DNA of 64,000 nucleotides from Megascapheus bottae (lineage: Eukaryota > Chordata > Mammalia > Rodentia > Geomyidae), in the NCBI GenBank assembly GCA_024803745.1, contig JANJXV010000039.1, positions 8,648,001 to 8,712,000 of the forward strand. The letters are read 5' to 3'. Below the pieces are notes generated by a model, which saw only the letters and a program-made list of their open reading frames with translations, searched no databases and was not told the origin of the DNA. Positions 35,855-47,981 of the stretch are shown here, in pieces. The position numbers were made by a program, and so were the translations under genes. How positions within the stretch are numbered: the stretch's first letter is position 1; each line of letters begins with the position of its first letter.

Positions 35855-38535
35855 TAAGTATGGTCTCAGGGGGCCTCATCCATCCATTCATTCATCTATC
35901 CATCCAGCCATCCGTTCATTCATCTATCTACCCATCCCTTCATCCATCCATCCATTCATTTATCTATCCAACTATCCATCCGTCCATCCATCCATCCATC
36001 CATCCATCCATCCATCCTTCCATCCATTCATTCACCCATCCATTCACCTACACACCTACCCATCCATCCATCCATCCATGGGCCCGCTCAGTCTAGCTAG
36101 TCCTTCATTAACTCATGCATTTATTCATCCACCCATCCACACATGCATCCAGCTTTCCATCTGTAATTGCAATGGACATGAGCGGAATGTTCTTCTGGCT
36201 GTGTTTCTGTCCTGTCTCATCCCTGCCCTCACAACACCTGATTACTTGACGTGATCTCTGATTTTGTTGTTGTTGTTCTTGAAAACATGGGGACACAGAA
36301 GCACGCTGGGCCTGCAGTAAGCCGAAAGACAGTGGCAGCCTCTTCCAGGTGTGTCCCCCACCCAGCTCTGTTTGCTTAGACTGAATCTGGGCTGTGGTGA
36401 GCAGCTGGCTTTGTGCACAGCGAGCCATGGGTTAATTGAGGAAGTGGATAATGTCAGGGCCAGTGAACTCCTGCTTTCAAGGAGTTTATGGATAGCTAGA
36501 CAGGATCGCCACAGGGAGCATAGACAGCTTGCTTTATTTATTTGTTTGTTTATTTATTTTTTCCTGGTCCCTGGGCTTGAATTCAGGGCCTGGGCGTTGT
36601 CCCTGGCCTCTTTCACTGAAGGCTAGAGCTCTACCACTTTGAGCCACCGTTCTAGTATTCTGGTGGCTCATCAGAGATGAAGAGTCCTCATGGACTTTCC
36701 TGCCCAGGCTGGCTTTGAACTGTAATCCCCCAGATCTCAGCCTCCTAAATAGCTAGAATGACAGATGTGAGCCACACGTGTCTGGCTTTTATTTAATTTT
36801 ATTAGTTTTAGGGCCAAGATCAGGACTCTAACTCAGTACCCGCCACTTTGCTCATTGCCTTAGCATTCTACCAACCAAGCCAAGCCCCCACCCACTTTAA
36901 GGTTCTGTAGCTCTCCCAAGGGCATTTCGGTATTTATCACAGCATTTGTAGGTCACACAGAACAATCCATACAGGCAACCGGGCCCCCTGGGGAATGGTA
37001 CAGAGCACCCCCAGAACTCTCTATGCCTGCCTGATCGTGTGGCAAATGGTTCTGTGGGCCATTTGTGTGGAGGAGAGCTATGGGAGGGGCAGAGGGGTGT
37101 GTGCGTGAATGAATTCACGATCTTATTCCATTTCTGGCCTGCTGGATCCTTAATCTCTGGAGGGCTGTTCCTCTCATCTGCCATAGGAAAGTCTCTGTGG
37201 CCTGGGACAGGTGTGGACACATTACAGTGGTATGGCCATTAGCCCTGCAGTTCTACAGAGCTGCCGTGATTGCCAAGAGAAACTAAATCACACAAGACAA
37301 ATCCAATAGCAAGACGGATCTACCCCTTGAGCCAAGAGTCCCAAGGACTTTTGGTTCCAGCTGGCTTCGAACCACGTTCCTCAGATCTCAGCCTCCTGAG
37401 TAGCTGGGATTACAGATGTGAGCTACAACATCTGGCTTTCCTATCTTTCTGTGCTTTTTGCTGATGAACTTCCTTGGTTTTTGCTTGGATGGGCCCCAAG
37501 CATCAAGAATGTGTTACCTCAAAGGCCGGGAGGGGGACTCCCCTTCCTTTCAGAGTCTTTCTCCCTAAGCCATCCCAGGTCTGCCTTTGAGGCCATGGGA
37601 CCCGTAATGGACTGGATTATCACAGTGTGCCTTCTGAAGGGTTAAAGAATCTTTCCCCTAGACAAAAAAACAAACAAACAAACAACAAAAAAAACCAGAA
37701 TCTTTGCTCCACTATCTGGGCTTGGATGCTTCATTCGTGGCTAAGCTCTGTCCCCATTCTCCTTCTCATTCCAGGCAAAGGGTAAAAAGAGATGAAGAAA
37801 AAAAAAGTGGGGGTTAGGCAAACAGAAAGAAAAATAAAATCTTGCACCACAGCCAGGTGTTAAGGAAGCTGAGAGGTGGAGAAAATGATTGGAAGGATCC
37901 TGGATGCTTTCTAGAACCTTCTACACCCACCTGCTAACCTCTGCCTTCCAATGGCAACAGCCACAAAGCCAGGCCAGCGGCTTTTCCAGAAGGAGAAGGT
38001 CGAGGCCAGCTCCCCTGAGGAGTCTTCTGCCAGCTCCTGGCACTGCATTTCCTGGTAGCCACCAGTTTTAGGCTACCCCTCCTGTTATTAATTAACCATG
38101 CCTTCCTACTTCTGTTTATCCATCTGTTCTCCTGCCTAGGCCCCCCAGGGCGGGGGAGACAGACACCCCAGAACAGTGCAGGTAACCAAATGCTTAGGGA
38201 AGGAAGGTCAGCCAGCCCCATGTAGTTTATTATGTGCCAGGATTCAAACCCTAGTTCTGGGGAGCGGGCAAGGATGTGTCTGTTTTGGGGAGTCCTCTTG
38301 CACCCACCCCCCACAACCAAGAGCTGGTGGTTGAACTATTTTCCTTCCTGGCTACTGAATTCCTGCCATTTTTCTTTAGGTCTGAGACCAGGACTCAGAT
38401 TTGGTACCTGATGTTTGCTTTTGCTAATTGATGGGCTCTCTACCACCTGAGCCATGGCTCCAAATCTTCTCTGTCTCTCTTTTCTTTCCTCTTTTGTTGG
38501 CAATCTGGGGTTTGAACTTGGGGCCTCACACTGTG

Positions 38536-38567
<32 letters not shown>

Positions 38568-39660
38568 TGCGTGCGTGTGTGTGTGTGTGTGTGTGTGTCG
38601 TGGGGCATTAGCACAGAGTCTGGGCGCTCTCCCTCAGTTCTCTTGCTCAAGGCTAGCCCTCTGCCACTTGAGCCACAGCTCCACTTCTGTTTCTCTGGTG
38701 GTTCATGGGTGATAGAGTCCCACAGACTTTCCTACCTCTGCTGCCTCAGCTGGCTTTGAACCACGATCCTCCAGATCTCAGCCTTCTGAGTAGCCTGGAT
38801 GATAGGCGTTTCCAGCCATAGGCCCAGGCCAGACAGACAGACAGCTCGAAGGCAGGCTCCACCTGCCACCCCTCTCTGCATTCCTGCCTGGACCACGGGA
38901 ATACCATCGGAGCTGCAGCCTGTGCCCAGCCTCCGCTGCACTGCCCGCTCTCACCACTGTGGCAATCATGGGATCCCCGCAGAGTGCGTCACCTTTATCA
39001 TCTTTACTTTCTGCCATCTTCCGGACCAGATGCAGGGGAGGGGGGCTGCTTTGTTTTTGGAAGGATTGGCTCCAAGCCTTGGGCCCAGGATGGGGTATAA
39101 AGACTACCCCTCCATATCTCACCCAGCTCCAAGCTGAACAAAGAGGACAATACACAAACCCCCAAGAAGCCGCTTACAGAACCCAGGCTGCCCAAGCCCC
39201 CCCGTCCCCCGAATCATCTTGTTACCCCAACTCAGGACCTCCTGCACTGCTTCTTCTTCACTCCCATTCTCCTCCATCTCTGGCCGTCCATTTCTCTCCA
39301 GCACTGACAGGGTCAGACCAGACTCCAGGACTGGTTTCAGAGATTTCAGAATTCTGCTCTTAGAGCTGGGAGTGTGGCTTAGTCACAGAGTGCTTGCCAA
39401 GCATGCATGGAGCCTGGGTTTCATTTCTCAGTACCACATACACAGAAAAGGCTGGAAGTGGCATCATGGCTCAAATGGCAGAGTGCTAGCCTTGAGCAAA
39501 AGAAGCTCAAGGACAGTGCCCAGGTGCTGAGTTCAAGTCCCAAGACTGACCAAAAAAAAAAAATCACATTTCTACCTGAAAGCCTCCCTCCCACCCACCC
39601 CCTAACTCCCCCCAGCTTTGAGGGCTGAGCCCCCCGGTCCCCCCGAATCCTCCGAGGGCC
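35500..39660. mobile_element. KRTDAP-FFAR2 intergenic region (convergent genes)
   Basis: No gene is supported. SINEs: 35588-35775 (+), 36565-36780 (-), 37330-37435 (- fragment), 38500-38810 (-, with a TG/GTGC tract at 38536-38598) and 39365-39555 (+). Simple repeats: (GA)n 35778-35852 and (ATCC)n 35878-36078. Unique stretches lie at 36100-36540, 36900-37320, 37470-38330 and 38820-39360. None shows a convincing exon, but 39560-39667 should contain the start of the FFAR2 3' UTR. Confidence 0.65.
35778..36078. repeat. Adjacent (GA)n and (ATCC)n microsatellites
   Basis: About 75 bases of pure GA, then about 200 bases of imperfect ATCC/ATCT units. They begin at the 3' tail of the SINE at 35588-35775. 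Confidence 0.9.
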
Positions 39661-39667
39661 GCTGAAG

Positions 39668-40648
39668 CTAGCCTGGGGTGGAATCTGAGCCTGGCATGAC
39701 CTTGGCCTGGGCAGGGCCTGGGCTCTCGCTCGTGGCCTCCACCCTCTCCTTGGCTCTGCACCCCCACAGGGAGGCGCCCTGGCGGCGGAACCCCTGCACC
39801 CCTCTCCAGAAAGCTCTGCGCACCGTGGATGAAGAGAAGTAGAAGAGCAGTGGGTCGAGGCTGGCGTTGAGGGCCGTGAAGATCAGGGCGTCCACGCGCC
39901 ATGGCGGGTTGGTCTGCAGGTAGAAGCCCACGGCGTGGGACACATTGTAGGGCCCGAAGCAGAGCAGGAAGCTGAGCAGGTTGACCAGGGCCAGTCCCGC
40001 TGCCCTGCGCCTCCGAGGCCCGGCGTGGGCCTGGCCCCACACCAGCCGCACCAGACGCCAGTAGCAGAAGACGGTGATTACCAGAGGCAGCAGGAAGAGG
40101 ACCAGACTTAGTTCCAGGCGCACGGGCAGCAGCACGGCCAGCTGGGCCCCTGTGAAGTCGCCATAGCAACTGCGGCCAGCTGGGGCCAGCTGTGTGGCGT
40201 TGACATACTCAATGACGATGACAATGGTGCAGTGGCCACAGGCCAGCGTGCAGGCCAGCAGGGCGGCCAGTAGCCCGTGCAGAGGCCGCCGGGCCAGCTT
40301 GTACCTCACCGGGAAGGCCACCCCCAGATAGCGCTCCACACTGATGGCCGCCAGCAGTCCAGTGCTGCAGTAGATGCTGCTGTAATGGGCGAAGGTGGTG
40401 GGCACACACAGCCACCGGGGCAGCGGCCACGAGAAGCCCCAGGCCGCCTCCACTATCTTGAGTGGCAGCAGCAGCAGCAGCAGCAGGTCAGCCAGGGTGA
40501 GGCTGAGGAGCAGCACGTGAACCGGGGCCGGGCCTGGCTGCCGGAGCCGCCCCACGAAGGCCCGCAGGGCCAGGAGGTTAGCAGGGAGGCCCGTGACGAA
40601 GATGATCACGTAAGCCGCCAGGACCCACGCGCTGTACTCGTCTGCCAT
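39668..40648 (-). CDS. FFAR2: Free fatty acid receptor 2 (short-chain fatty acid GPCR)
   Basis: Intact single-exon class A GPCR of 326 residues (human 330). The GACCATGG context and alignment with the human N-terminus favour the ATG at 40648; upstream in-frame codons lie in SINE remnants. Seven hydrophobic segments are visible. Family marks: LTGLPANLLALRAFVG-like TM1, SVERYLG (DRY position), CFGPYNVSH in TM6 and NASLDPLLFYFSSS in TM7. The disulphide pair LC (TM3) and SCY (ECL2) is kept. The SCFA-binding Arg in VRLEL (human R180), His in NVSH (H242) and Arg in PPWR (R255) are all present. FFAR2 senses acetate and propionate through Gi and Gq in immune, fat and enteroendocrine cells. A CAG acceptor (AG at 40653-40654) just before the ATG suggests an upstream non-coding exon, as in human. 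Confidence 0.95.
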   Translation of the reverse strand: MADEYSAWVLAAYVIIFVTGLPANLLALRAFVGRLRQPGPAPVHVLLLSLTLADLLLLLLLPLKIVEAAWGFSWPLPRWLCVPTTFAHYSSIYCSTGLLAAISVERYLGVAFPVRYKLARRPLHGLLAALLACTLACGHCTIVIVIEYVNATQLAPAGRSCYGDFTGAQLAVLLPVRLELSLVLFLLPLVITVFCYWRLVRLVWGQAHAGPRRRRAAGLALVNLLSFLLCFGPYNVSHAVGFYLQTNPPWRVDALIFTALNASLDPLLFYFSSSTVRRAFWRGVQGFRRQGASLWGCRAKERVEATSESPGPAQAKVMPGSDSTPG

Positions 40649-40689
40649 GGTCCTGTGACGGTGAAGACTCCCGGGGCTGTGATCCAGAC

Positions 40690-43600
40690 GACCGCAGTTC
40701 CAGGCAGGAAAGACCCGGTGAGACTCTGATGGCCAAGGAATCACCAGTGAAATCAAATCAATGCAAATGCCACCAGTGAAGCTACGGGCTCCAAGAAGCT
40801 CAGGGATACGAGTCCAGGCCCTGAGTTCAAGCACCACACCTGATCAAAACAAAACCAAACCAAAAAGCAGACTAGAACAGATGTTAGAAGGCGTGGTTCA
40901 GTTAGGAAAGCACCAGCCAATGAACAAAAAGCAGCAGGGACAGTGTTTGAGTTCCAGTTTGGGACTTAAAAAACAAACTGAAAGAAAAAGAGAAGAATAG
41001 AATAAAGGGCAGAGTCAGGAGACACCCCCACACCCCCACAGACGCACACACACATGCCTGATGTCCTGGGTTCAAGGCTGCTCTGTGAATCCCAGCCCCC
41101 TGTCCACGGTGTCCCACACGGCACATGCCCGCTGCTGTCCACCCCCCCACCCGCCCTGGTGCCGCCTGCCAGCGCAGCCCAGAGCAATTATTGACTTTGC
41201 TGCAGGGTGGGAGAGGAGCTGGGTAACAGCTGTGCCATCCTGTGTCTCTGAGGAACCAAGGCTCCTCCTGTCCCCAGGAACTCACCCCCTGGTGAGGGCG
41301 GGGTGAGTAGCCCCCTAAATCTAACCCAGCCTCTTCCAAAGCTAATGTCCCTAGAACAAACAGTCCCAGGACACAGGAAAGCCAAAAGAAAGGAAAAGAA
41401 AAACAAAATGCAATGGAAAGCTTGGCGGGGCCTGGGGGGGGGGAGCACTTTCTAGAACACCTAGAAATGGCCGGTCCTTAGGGGGTGTCCCCGAGATTCC
41501 TGGTGCCTACCCGTTTCTAAGTCTGTAGTTTGAACTCTAAACAGAGTTCATTGTCCAGTAGTGGCTCAGTTTCCCCTTGGTGACCCTGTTTCCTCTCTCT
41601 CTCCTCCTCCTCCTCCTCCTTCTTTCTCTCTTCCTTCCTTCTTTCCTTCCTTCCTTTTCTTTTCTTTCTTTCTTGTGGGTCTTGAACTCAGGGCCTGGGC
41701 ACTATCCCTGAGCTTCTTTTGCTCAAGGCTAGTGCTCTACCCCTTGAACCACAGTGCCATTTCCGGCTTTTTCTGCGCGTGTGTGGTACTGAGAACCCAG
41801 GGCTTCGTGCATGCTATGCAAGCATTCTACCACTAGACCACATTCCCAGCCCCTAATTTTTTTTTTAACTACAAACAACAACAACAACAAAAAGGAAGCT
41901 TTGAACCTGTTTCCTCCGATCTCCACCTCACAAGGAGCTGGGCTGGCAGAAGAGAACTGCAGAGCCCAGCCTCTTTCCTCTGTGGCTGGCCTCCCTCAGT
42001 GTGGCAAAGAAGACATGGCATTCAGAAGGGCACTGCTCTTAGTAAAACCCTGTCTCTCACCGTCTCTTCCTTGCCCTCCTCCCTGAAACAGCCCAGCCCC
42101 TTCTGCTTGATAGCCGAAACCGTACTTAAGTTTGGTACTGTTTCCCTCCAGTCTTTATTTCTCAGTGGCCCTTGGCCCACTGGTACCTGGCTAAATTAAC
42201 ATCCTCTCCTATCATTGATAATATTCTTATTAACAACCCACCCTTCTCTTTTCTTCCTTTTTTTTTTTTTTTTTGCTGGTTGTGGGGCTTGAACTCTGGG
42301 TCTGGGCACTGTCCCTGAGCTCTTCAGCTCAAGGCCTCCACCCTACTCCTGGAGCCACAGTGTCACTTCCTGTTTTCTAATGTTTAATTGGAGATAAAAG
42401 TCTCACAGTCTTTAGTGCCTGGGCTGGCTTTGAACTGAGATCCTCAGATCTCAGCCTCCTGAGTAGCTAGGATTACAGGCATGAGCCATTGTGCCCACAG
42501 TTCTTTTGTTGTCAGTACTGAGGCTTGAACTCGAGACTGGGCAATCTCCCTGAGTTCTTGCTGTTGTATTTTGCTCAGCCACACCCCTCAGGCCTTTTGG
42601 ATTCTTTTTTTTTTTTTGTCAGTCATGGGACTTGTCTGGCCTGGGCGCTGCCCCTGAGCTCTTCAGCTCAAAGCTATCCCCCTACCCCCTATGCCACTTC
42701 CGGGTTTCTAGTGGTTAACTGGAGATAAGTCTCTCGGTCTTTAGTGCACAGGCTGGCTTTGAACGGTGATCATCAGATCTCAGCCTCCTGAATAGCTAGG
42801 ATTACAGGCATGAGCCATTTGTTTTTTCACATAGGGTCTCACACTTTTACTTAAGGTAGTGTCAAACCTTGATCTTCCTATTTTTGCCTGTGGGGTCGCT
42901 CGGATGACTGACGTGTGTCGCCATGCCCAGCCCTCTCTATGTATAACCTTGAAATAACTTCAAAGAAAATGAAAATATCCTGTTGCATCCAGTGCTGATG
43001 GCTCACACCTGTCATAGCACTGTCAGAGGCTGAAGTCAGAGGATCACAGTTCAAAGCCAACATGGGCGGGAAAGTCCACGAGACTCTTGTCTTCAAAGAA
43101 CCACCAAAGAGTCAGAAGTGGAGCTGTGGCTCAAATGGTAGGGTGCTAGCCTTACGTGAAAAAGCTCAAGGACAGCACCCAAGCCCTGAATTCGAGCCCC
43201 AGGACACCACCATCACCACCACCAGACTGTCCTGCCCAGTCTGGCTTTGAACCACCGGCCTCAGATCTTAAGGGTCCTGAGTAGCCAGGATGGCAGGTGT
43301 CAGCGCAGGCCCTCGGCTTCTCTTCCCAGTGATTACACTGCCAAAGCCTCACTTCCGTCTCTTCAGTCCCAGAGATTCAGGTGAATCTTACTTCATTTCT
43401 TCTCCCTTCACCCTCACCTGGAATCTTCTAGAAGCCTGGCTCTTCCCCCACCAGCCAAACACCTGTCTTGGGGGGGGGATGCTCACTCAACCAGGGGGTC
43501 AGCTTGGCTGCTGACCTGTGGGGGACCCAGGATTTGTATGGCCCATACACCTTTTTTTTTTTTATTTTGCCAGTCCTGGGACTTGAACTCACTGTCCTTG

Positions 43601-43712
43601 GGCTTTCTCAAGGCTAGAGCTCTGCCACTTGAGCCACCGTACCACTTCTGGAATCAAACCGGGGTCTTCGTGCATGCTAGGCGAGCACTCTACCACTAGG
43701 CTAGGCTCCCAC
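40690..43712. mobile_element. FFAR2 upstream region
   Basis: A degraded plus-oriented SINE lies at 40690-40855, directly 5' of FFAR2, and another fragment at 40880-40975. About 41050-41560 is unique and GC-rich and is the best place for the FFAR2 promoter or 5' exon. Then (TCC)n/(TTCC)n 41599-41670 and minus SINEs at 41680-41855, 42275-42490, 42510-42590 and 42610-42815, a plus SINE at 42990-43205 and a minus ID-like composite at 43565-43712 that ends where the retroviral LTR begins. Confidence 0.6.
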
Positions 43713-44035
43713 TGTTAGGTCCACCTGGAACAAATGACTTCTTCCCTTGGCTCTCTCGCCCTGCACCCTAGAAATTCCTGCCCAGGACCTGTAACCCTGG
43801 CAGCTGACATGCCTGGGGGCAGTGGGAGGTCCCCAGTCTGAGGTGTTTCCTCATCCTCTGAGACCACATCCTCTTCCCCTATGGCCACACCCTTCCCCCT
43901 GTATAATCTCTCACTTTCCACCATAAACTCTTGCTGTACATAACTCTATCTTGGGAGGTAGGGGGTCTGCTCTTTCCTCACACAAGAAACGCTCTTCTCC
44001 CGAACAGCATGGGGTTTCCTTTCCGCAGACCTTAC
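43713..44035 (+). repeat. 5' LTR of the endogenous retrovirus
   Basis: About 323 bases, starting TG. It has a TATA-like TGTATAATC near 43900. It directly abuts the end of a SINE on its left; no clear target-site duplication could be seen. Confidence 0.75.
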
Positions 44036-44038
44036 CTT

Positions 44039-44056
44039 TGGTGCCCTGATTCGGAT
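44039..44056 (+). other. Retroviral primer-binding site, tRNA-His-like
   Basis: TGGTGCCCTGATTCGGAT, just inside the 5' LTR. It agrees with the complement of the tRNA-His 3' end at all but about two positions. This is the primer type used by HERV-H-like class I elements. Confidence 0.65.
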
Positions 44057-44984
44057 GGGGGAGAGAGTCAGGAGTCGCTGAATCCCCGCCATTTCTCCGA
44101 GGGTCAATCCACCTTCTGCCCCACCCCCTGCAAACCTGAAAAAGGAAACTCCACTCCCGGACCTCTGCCTTTCCTATTGCTGGCTGTGCATTTGCCTCAG
44201 TGTTTCCTGTCTGCACATGGTGAATGACTCTAGGCCTTCTCTTTCTGTCTCATTCAACCCACCTCTGCCTACGGATCACTCCGTGGGTCTAGTTTAAGCC
44301 CTCCCCCACCCCCAATCTGTTCTGGTGAGATTGGATTCCCCCTTCCCCTATATTCTCCTTTCCTGTTCTACATCCTCACTGACTCCACCTCCTGACGTTC
44401 TCAGTCACTCCGCCCCTGTCGTCCTCCCGTCTCATCTTTTATTGCAATCCAGTCTGACCAAAGTATAGGCTAGACAATTGGTCTCAATGGCCCCCAAATG
44501 GGACTGTTCTCAAGAATTTAGACAGTTTCTGCTGATGCAATGGTAAATGGCCAGAGGTTCTATATGTCCAGGCTTTCTTTGCTCTCCATGCTTGCCCTTC
44601 TCTCCACCAATCCTGCTCAACTTCACCTATCCTCCTGGCACAGGGGCAGCCTGTCCCTGCCAAATCACCTAAGAGCCCGGAGTCTCTTCCTAAACCTAAA
44701 GTGCCTGATGCCCTGCTCAACACTGAAGACTCTGCTCCTCCTCCCCAAGCTGAACCTTTTCTTCCTTCTCCTCCCCCTTCATCTCCTTTTTCCTCACCTC
44801 CTGAAGCTCACACCCAATCCTGCACCAGTTTCTCACAGCCTCCAGGAGCCCCCTTATTTCCTGAGCGAGAGGTGGCAGGGGTGGACGGAGTTTTTCATGT
44901 GCAGGCCCCCCCTTTCAATGACCCATCTTTCCCAGCTCAAGAAGCGACTGGGATCTTACTCCCAAGACCCTAATAATTAGACCA

Positions 44985-45540
44985 AGGAGTTTAAATACCT
45001 TGTTCAGATCTATGACCTCACCTGGCGTGACTTATATACAGTCCTGTCCTTAAGCCTTACCTCTGAGGAAAAGGAAAGGGTTTGGGTTGCCGCCCAGACA
45101 CATGCTGATGAAACCCACCGCCTAGACAATTCTTTCCCCATAGGGGCAATGGCTGTGCCCAGGGAAGACCCCAAAATAATGCTCCTGGAAGGGTTAGCAG
45201 AAATAGGATGTAACCTGCGTGGTAGCTGGCCTCCAAAAGGCAGCCCACCATGCAGTCAACTACGAGAAACTAAAGGCGGTTACCCAGAGACCCACTGAAA
45301 ACCCGGCCGAATTTTTCCATCACCTCACAGTGGCACGCCAGTGTTATACAAAGTTGGACCCAGTGGTCCTTAATATCCATTTTATTTCCCAATCAGCCCC
45401 CGATATATTTTTTTAAAAAGGTTGAGGATGGCCCTCAAACCCCCCAAGGAGATCTGGTGAGCATGGCCTTTAAGGTTAACAACAGGGAGGAACAGGAAAA
45501 AGCTGATAAGGCTGCCCATAAAAGGAAAAATTGCCAGCTC
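44985..45540 (+). pseudogene. Gag (capsid) remnant
   Basis: Consecutive open pieces in changing frames resemble gammaretrovirus-like capsid: an aromatic-rich N-terminal piece (44985-45240), then a major-homology-like piece (45245-45415), then a charged Lys/Glu-rich end. In-frame stops and frame changes show it is inactive. Confidence 0.6.
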
Positions 45541-46035
45541 CTGGCTGCTGTTGGATAACTTTCCTTTTTCACATTCCTTTCTAATCTTATCCCACAGTCC
45601 CATATCTAAGGCTCTTTCAGCCCCTCCAAGCACTTTTCCTTCTCCCTCAATATTGCCTGAGGATCAAGTCTTTCTCAAGACCCTTAATCTGTCTGGTTTA
45701 TATCCTAAGTGGTCCTGCTGACTAACTCCCACTGCAGTTTAGCTCAATGGACAGCCACAGGGATTTCTTCTATCAAGAATGAAAAAAGCTCCTGCTCTTG
45801 CCCTTTCTATGACTTCAAGGTGTCTCCCATCCCTGAAGAAGATGGCCCCCCTGCCTCTTAAGACATCCTTTGGATTTCATCCAAGGAACCATATGCACGT
45901 TTACTACCATGGAACTGTAACTGCTCCTTCTGGATGGACAGCATCCCGCCTTCTATCCCCAATGTCAATGCCCCTTGTCAGCAGAAAGTGGCCTGAAAGA
46001 GTCGGTGCCCCTTTACAACTATCAGAAGGCAGGGA

Positions 46036-46357
46036 TGGTAGGTCTGCCTGGAAGAAATGACTTTTTCCCTTGGTTTCCCTGCACCTTGGAAATCCCCGCC
46101 CAGTACCTGTAACCCTGGCAGCTGGCACGCCTGAGGGCAGTGGGAGGTCCCCCAGTCTGAGGTATTTCCCCGAACTCTGAGATCACATCCACTTTCACTG
46201 TGGCCACGCCCCTCCCCCTATATAATTTCTCACTTTCCACCATAAGCTCTCTTGCTCTGTCCGACTCTATCTTGGGCAGCAGGAGGTCGGCTCTCTCCTC
46301 ACCCAACAAACCCTCTTCTCCTGAATTGCGTGGAGTTTCCTTTTGGCAGACGTTACA
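46036..46357 (+). repeat. 3' LTR of the endogenous retrovirus
   Basis: Diverged partner of the 5' LTR. The TATA box is better preserved here (CTATATAATT near 46220). It is preceded by the purine run AAGGCAGGGA. Confidence 0.75.
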
Positions 46358-46544
46358 CACACCTTCTTACACACCCCCAAACACTGAAATTGAAAATTTA
46401 TACATAGATATTAATGTGTCCAACAATGGCAGGTGTCCTTTCAAAGAGTGGTGATATGCAAATGAGGGCCATCAATTTTGCTGGGCCAAGGTTCCCCAGC
46501 CCAGAAAATGGGAAGGCCATAAAGTAAGAAAATTAACTGATGAG

Positions 46545-46770
46545 CCTGGTGCCGGTGACTACGGCCTGACATCCCATCTGCTCAGGAGGCTGAGATATGA
46601 GGATTGGGTTCAAAGCCAGCTCGGGCAGAAAAGTCTGTGTGACTCTTCCAATTCCCAGCAAAAAAAGAGGCAGGAATGGAGCTGTGACTCACATGGTAGA
46701 GAACCAGCCTTGAGCAAAAAGAAGCTGAGAGACAGACCCCCTGCTCTGAGTTCAAACCCACAACTGACAA
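46545..46770 (+). mobile_element. SINE at the left edge of the FFAR duplication
   Basis: Plus-oriented B1-like/ID-like SINE. Only its right part, from about 46673 (GGAATGGAGCTGTG), is repeated at 51862, which places the left edge of the duplicated unit inside this element. Confidence 0.6.
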
Positions 46771-47041
46771 AGGAAAGGAAAGTTTGTTGATCAGGGCCTT
46801 TCTGGGCAGGCACCATTACCTGACTCTGGTCTCTCCATTGCCTGTGGAATGGATGAAGCTCTGAGTTCAAATCTCAGTACCACCCAGTGCTATTGTGTGT
46901 CTTCTGCTTGGATTTGTCACTCAGGTGGAGCCCTCTGGCCACTGCAGGCCTCTTGGCTGAACCAAGCCCATGTGCCCCTGCCATGTCGCCATGTCCAAGG
47001 GAGACAAAGCAAAGCCACATACTCTTTGGTTTGCTAGCCTG

Positions 47042-47047
47042 TTTATT
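47042..47047 (-). terminator. Minus-strand AATAAA in duplicated 3' block (unit A)
   Basis: TTTATT on the plus strand, in a block copied at 52228-52233. Located about 330 bases past the FFAR3-fragment stop. It may mark the ancestral 3' end of FFAR3, though this is weakly supported. Confidence 0.3.
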
Positions 47048-47371
47048 GGAGTACTGTTTACCCCGGTCCTGAGTTACCCCACGACCAACATAAAAAAAAA
47101 AACCTATCCAAAATAATAAACTAAAACACAAAATGGGCTGGAAAGAGGGGACCTGACTCAAGTGGTAGAGCAACTGCTTACAAAGGCAAGGCCCCAAGTT
47201 CAACTCCCAATAGCCCTCACCTTTATCCCCACACACACAAGAAGAAATGGGTCACCTGCGCCTGCAGTCACCCAGTTTGCCACCATGGGGTCCTGCCTGC
47301 CTGCGTTGAGCTATGCGCTCTCCTGGACACCCCACTTCCATCTCCCAGGCCTGGGGGCGGGGGAGCGCCCC

Positions 47372-47776
47372 TCAGGCCTGCCTCTGCCCCCCTCCACCCT
47401 TCCTCTTCAGCTCCAGGCCACTGGTCACACCCAGGGGGACCCTGCCTCCTGTCAGCCTCCACAGAAGGCTCTGGAAGTCAGCCTGGAAGTGGGAGGAGGG
47501 GGTCCACGCAGGAGTTGAGGGTGCTGAGCAGCAGCACGTGGCTCCTCCACGCTGGGCTCACCCCCTGCACGAACCCCACCACGTGGGACACGTTGTAGGG
47601 CCCGGAGCACACCAGGAAGTTGAGCAGCGTGGCGGCCAGGAGCCCCAAAACCCGGGTCCTCCGAGGCCGGCTGGCCCCCCGGCCCAGCAGCCACACCAGC
47701 CGTAGCTGGTGATGAGCAGGGGCACCCCAAAAAGCGCCACAGCCATGCTGAGACGCACGGCAGAACCGCGGCCAGC
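47372..47776 (-). pseudogene. FFAR3: Truncated FFAR3 pseudogene
   Basis: Corresponds to the C-terminal part of the intact FFAR3 at 53657-54089, from TM5 onwards. Compared with that copy it has a 17-nt deletion near 47500 that removes the YYFS residues after TM7, a 10-nt deletion near 47700 and a 1-nt deletion near 47757, so the frame is broken three times. At 47776 homology stops and FFAR1 3'-flanking sequence begins. The start, TM1-TM4 and the promoter are absent. It cannot encode a receptor. Confidence 0.9.
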
Positions 47777-47981
47777 AGGGCCACTGTCACCAACTTTCTG
47801 TTCTTGTGCCTCCACCTTGCGGTCACACGACCGCATGACAGAGGCCTCCACGCTGCTCTGGCCTCCCCTCTTCTCTGCAGACTCACAGCATCTTCTTTGG
47901 GGTGCTTTCTAAGGACAACCACAGGCTGGCGCCAGCCGCGCCTCCCCTCCAGAGCCGGTGGGGGGGGGGGTGGGTAGACAA

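Larger units (their letters stand above)
43713..46357 (+). mobile_element. Defective endogenous retrovirus (class I-like), 2.6 kb
   Basis: Two LTR-like copies (43713-44035 and 46036-46357) flank about 2 kb. They share the same start (TGKTAGGTC), a central TATA-like box, a CTCACTTTCCACCATAA block and a GCAGAC-TTAC end. A primer-binding site at 44039-44056 matches the tRNA-His type with about two mismatches. A purine-rich tract precedes the 3' LTR. Gag-like sequence, including a proline-rich stretch and a capsid major-homology-like region near 45250-45410, is broken by stops and frameshifts. No pol or env homology was recognised, so most of the coding region has been deleted. Clear divergence between the LTRs indicates an old insertion. 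Confidence 0.8.

Noticed and set aside
40277..40729. Plus-strand frame with a poly-Gln run opposite FFAR2
   Set aside because: The Gln run is the complement of the leucine codons in FFAR2 TM2.
40649..40837. N-terminal extension of FFAR2 to 40837
   Set aside because: The extra codons fall in a degraded SINE and an acceptor-like CAG precedes the conserved ATG.
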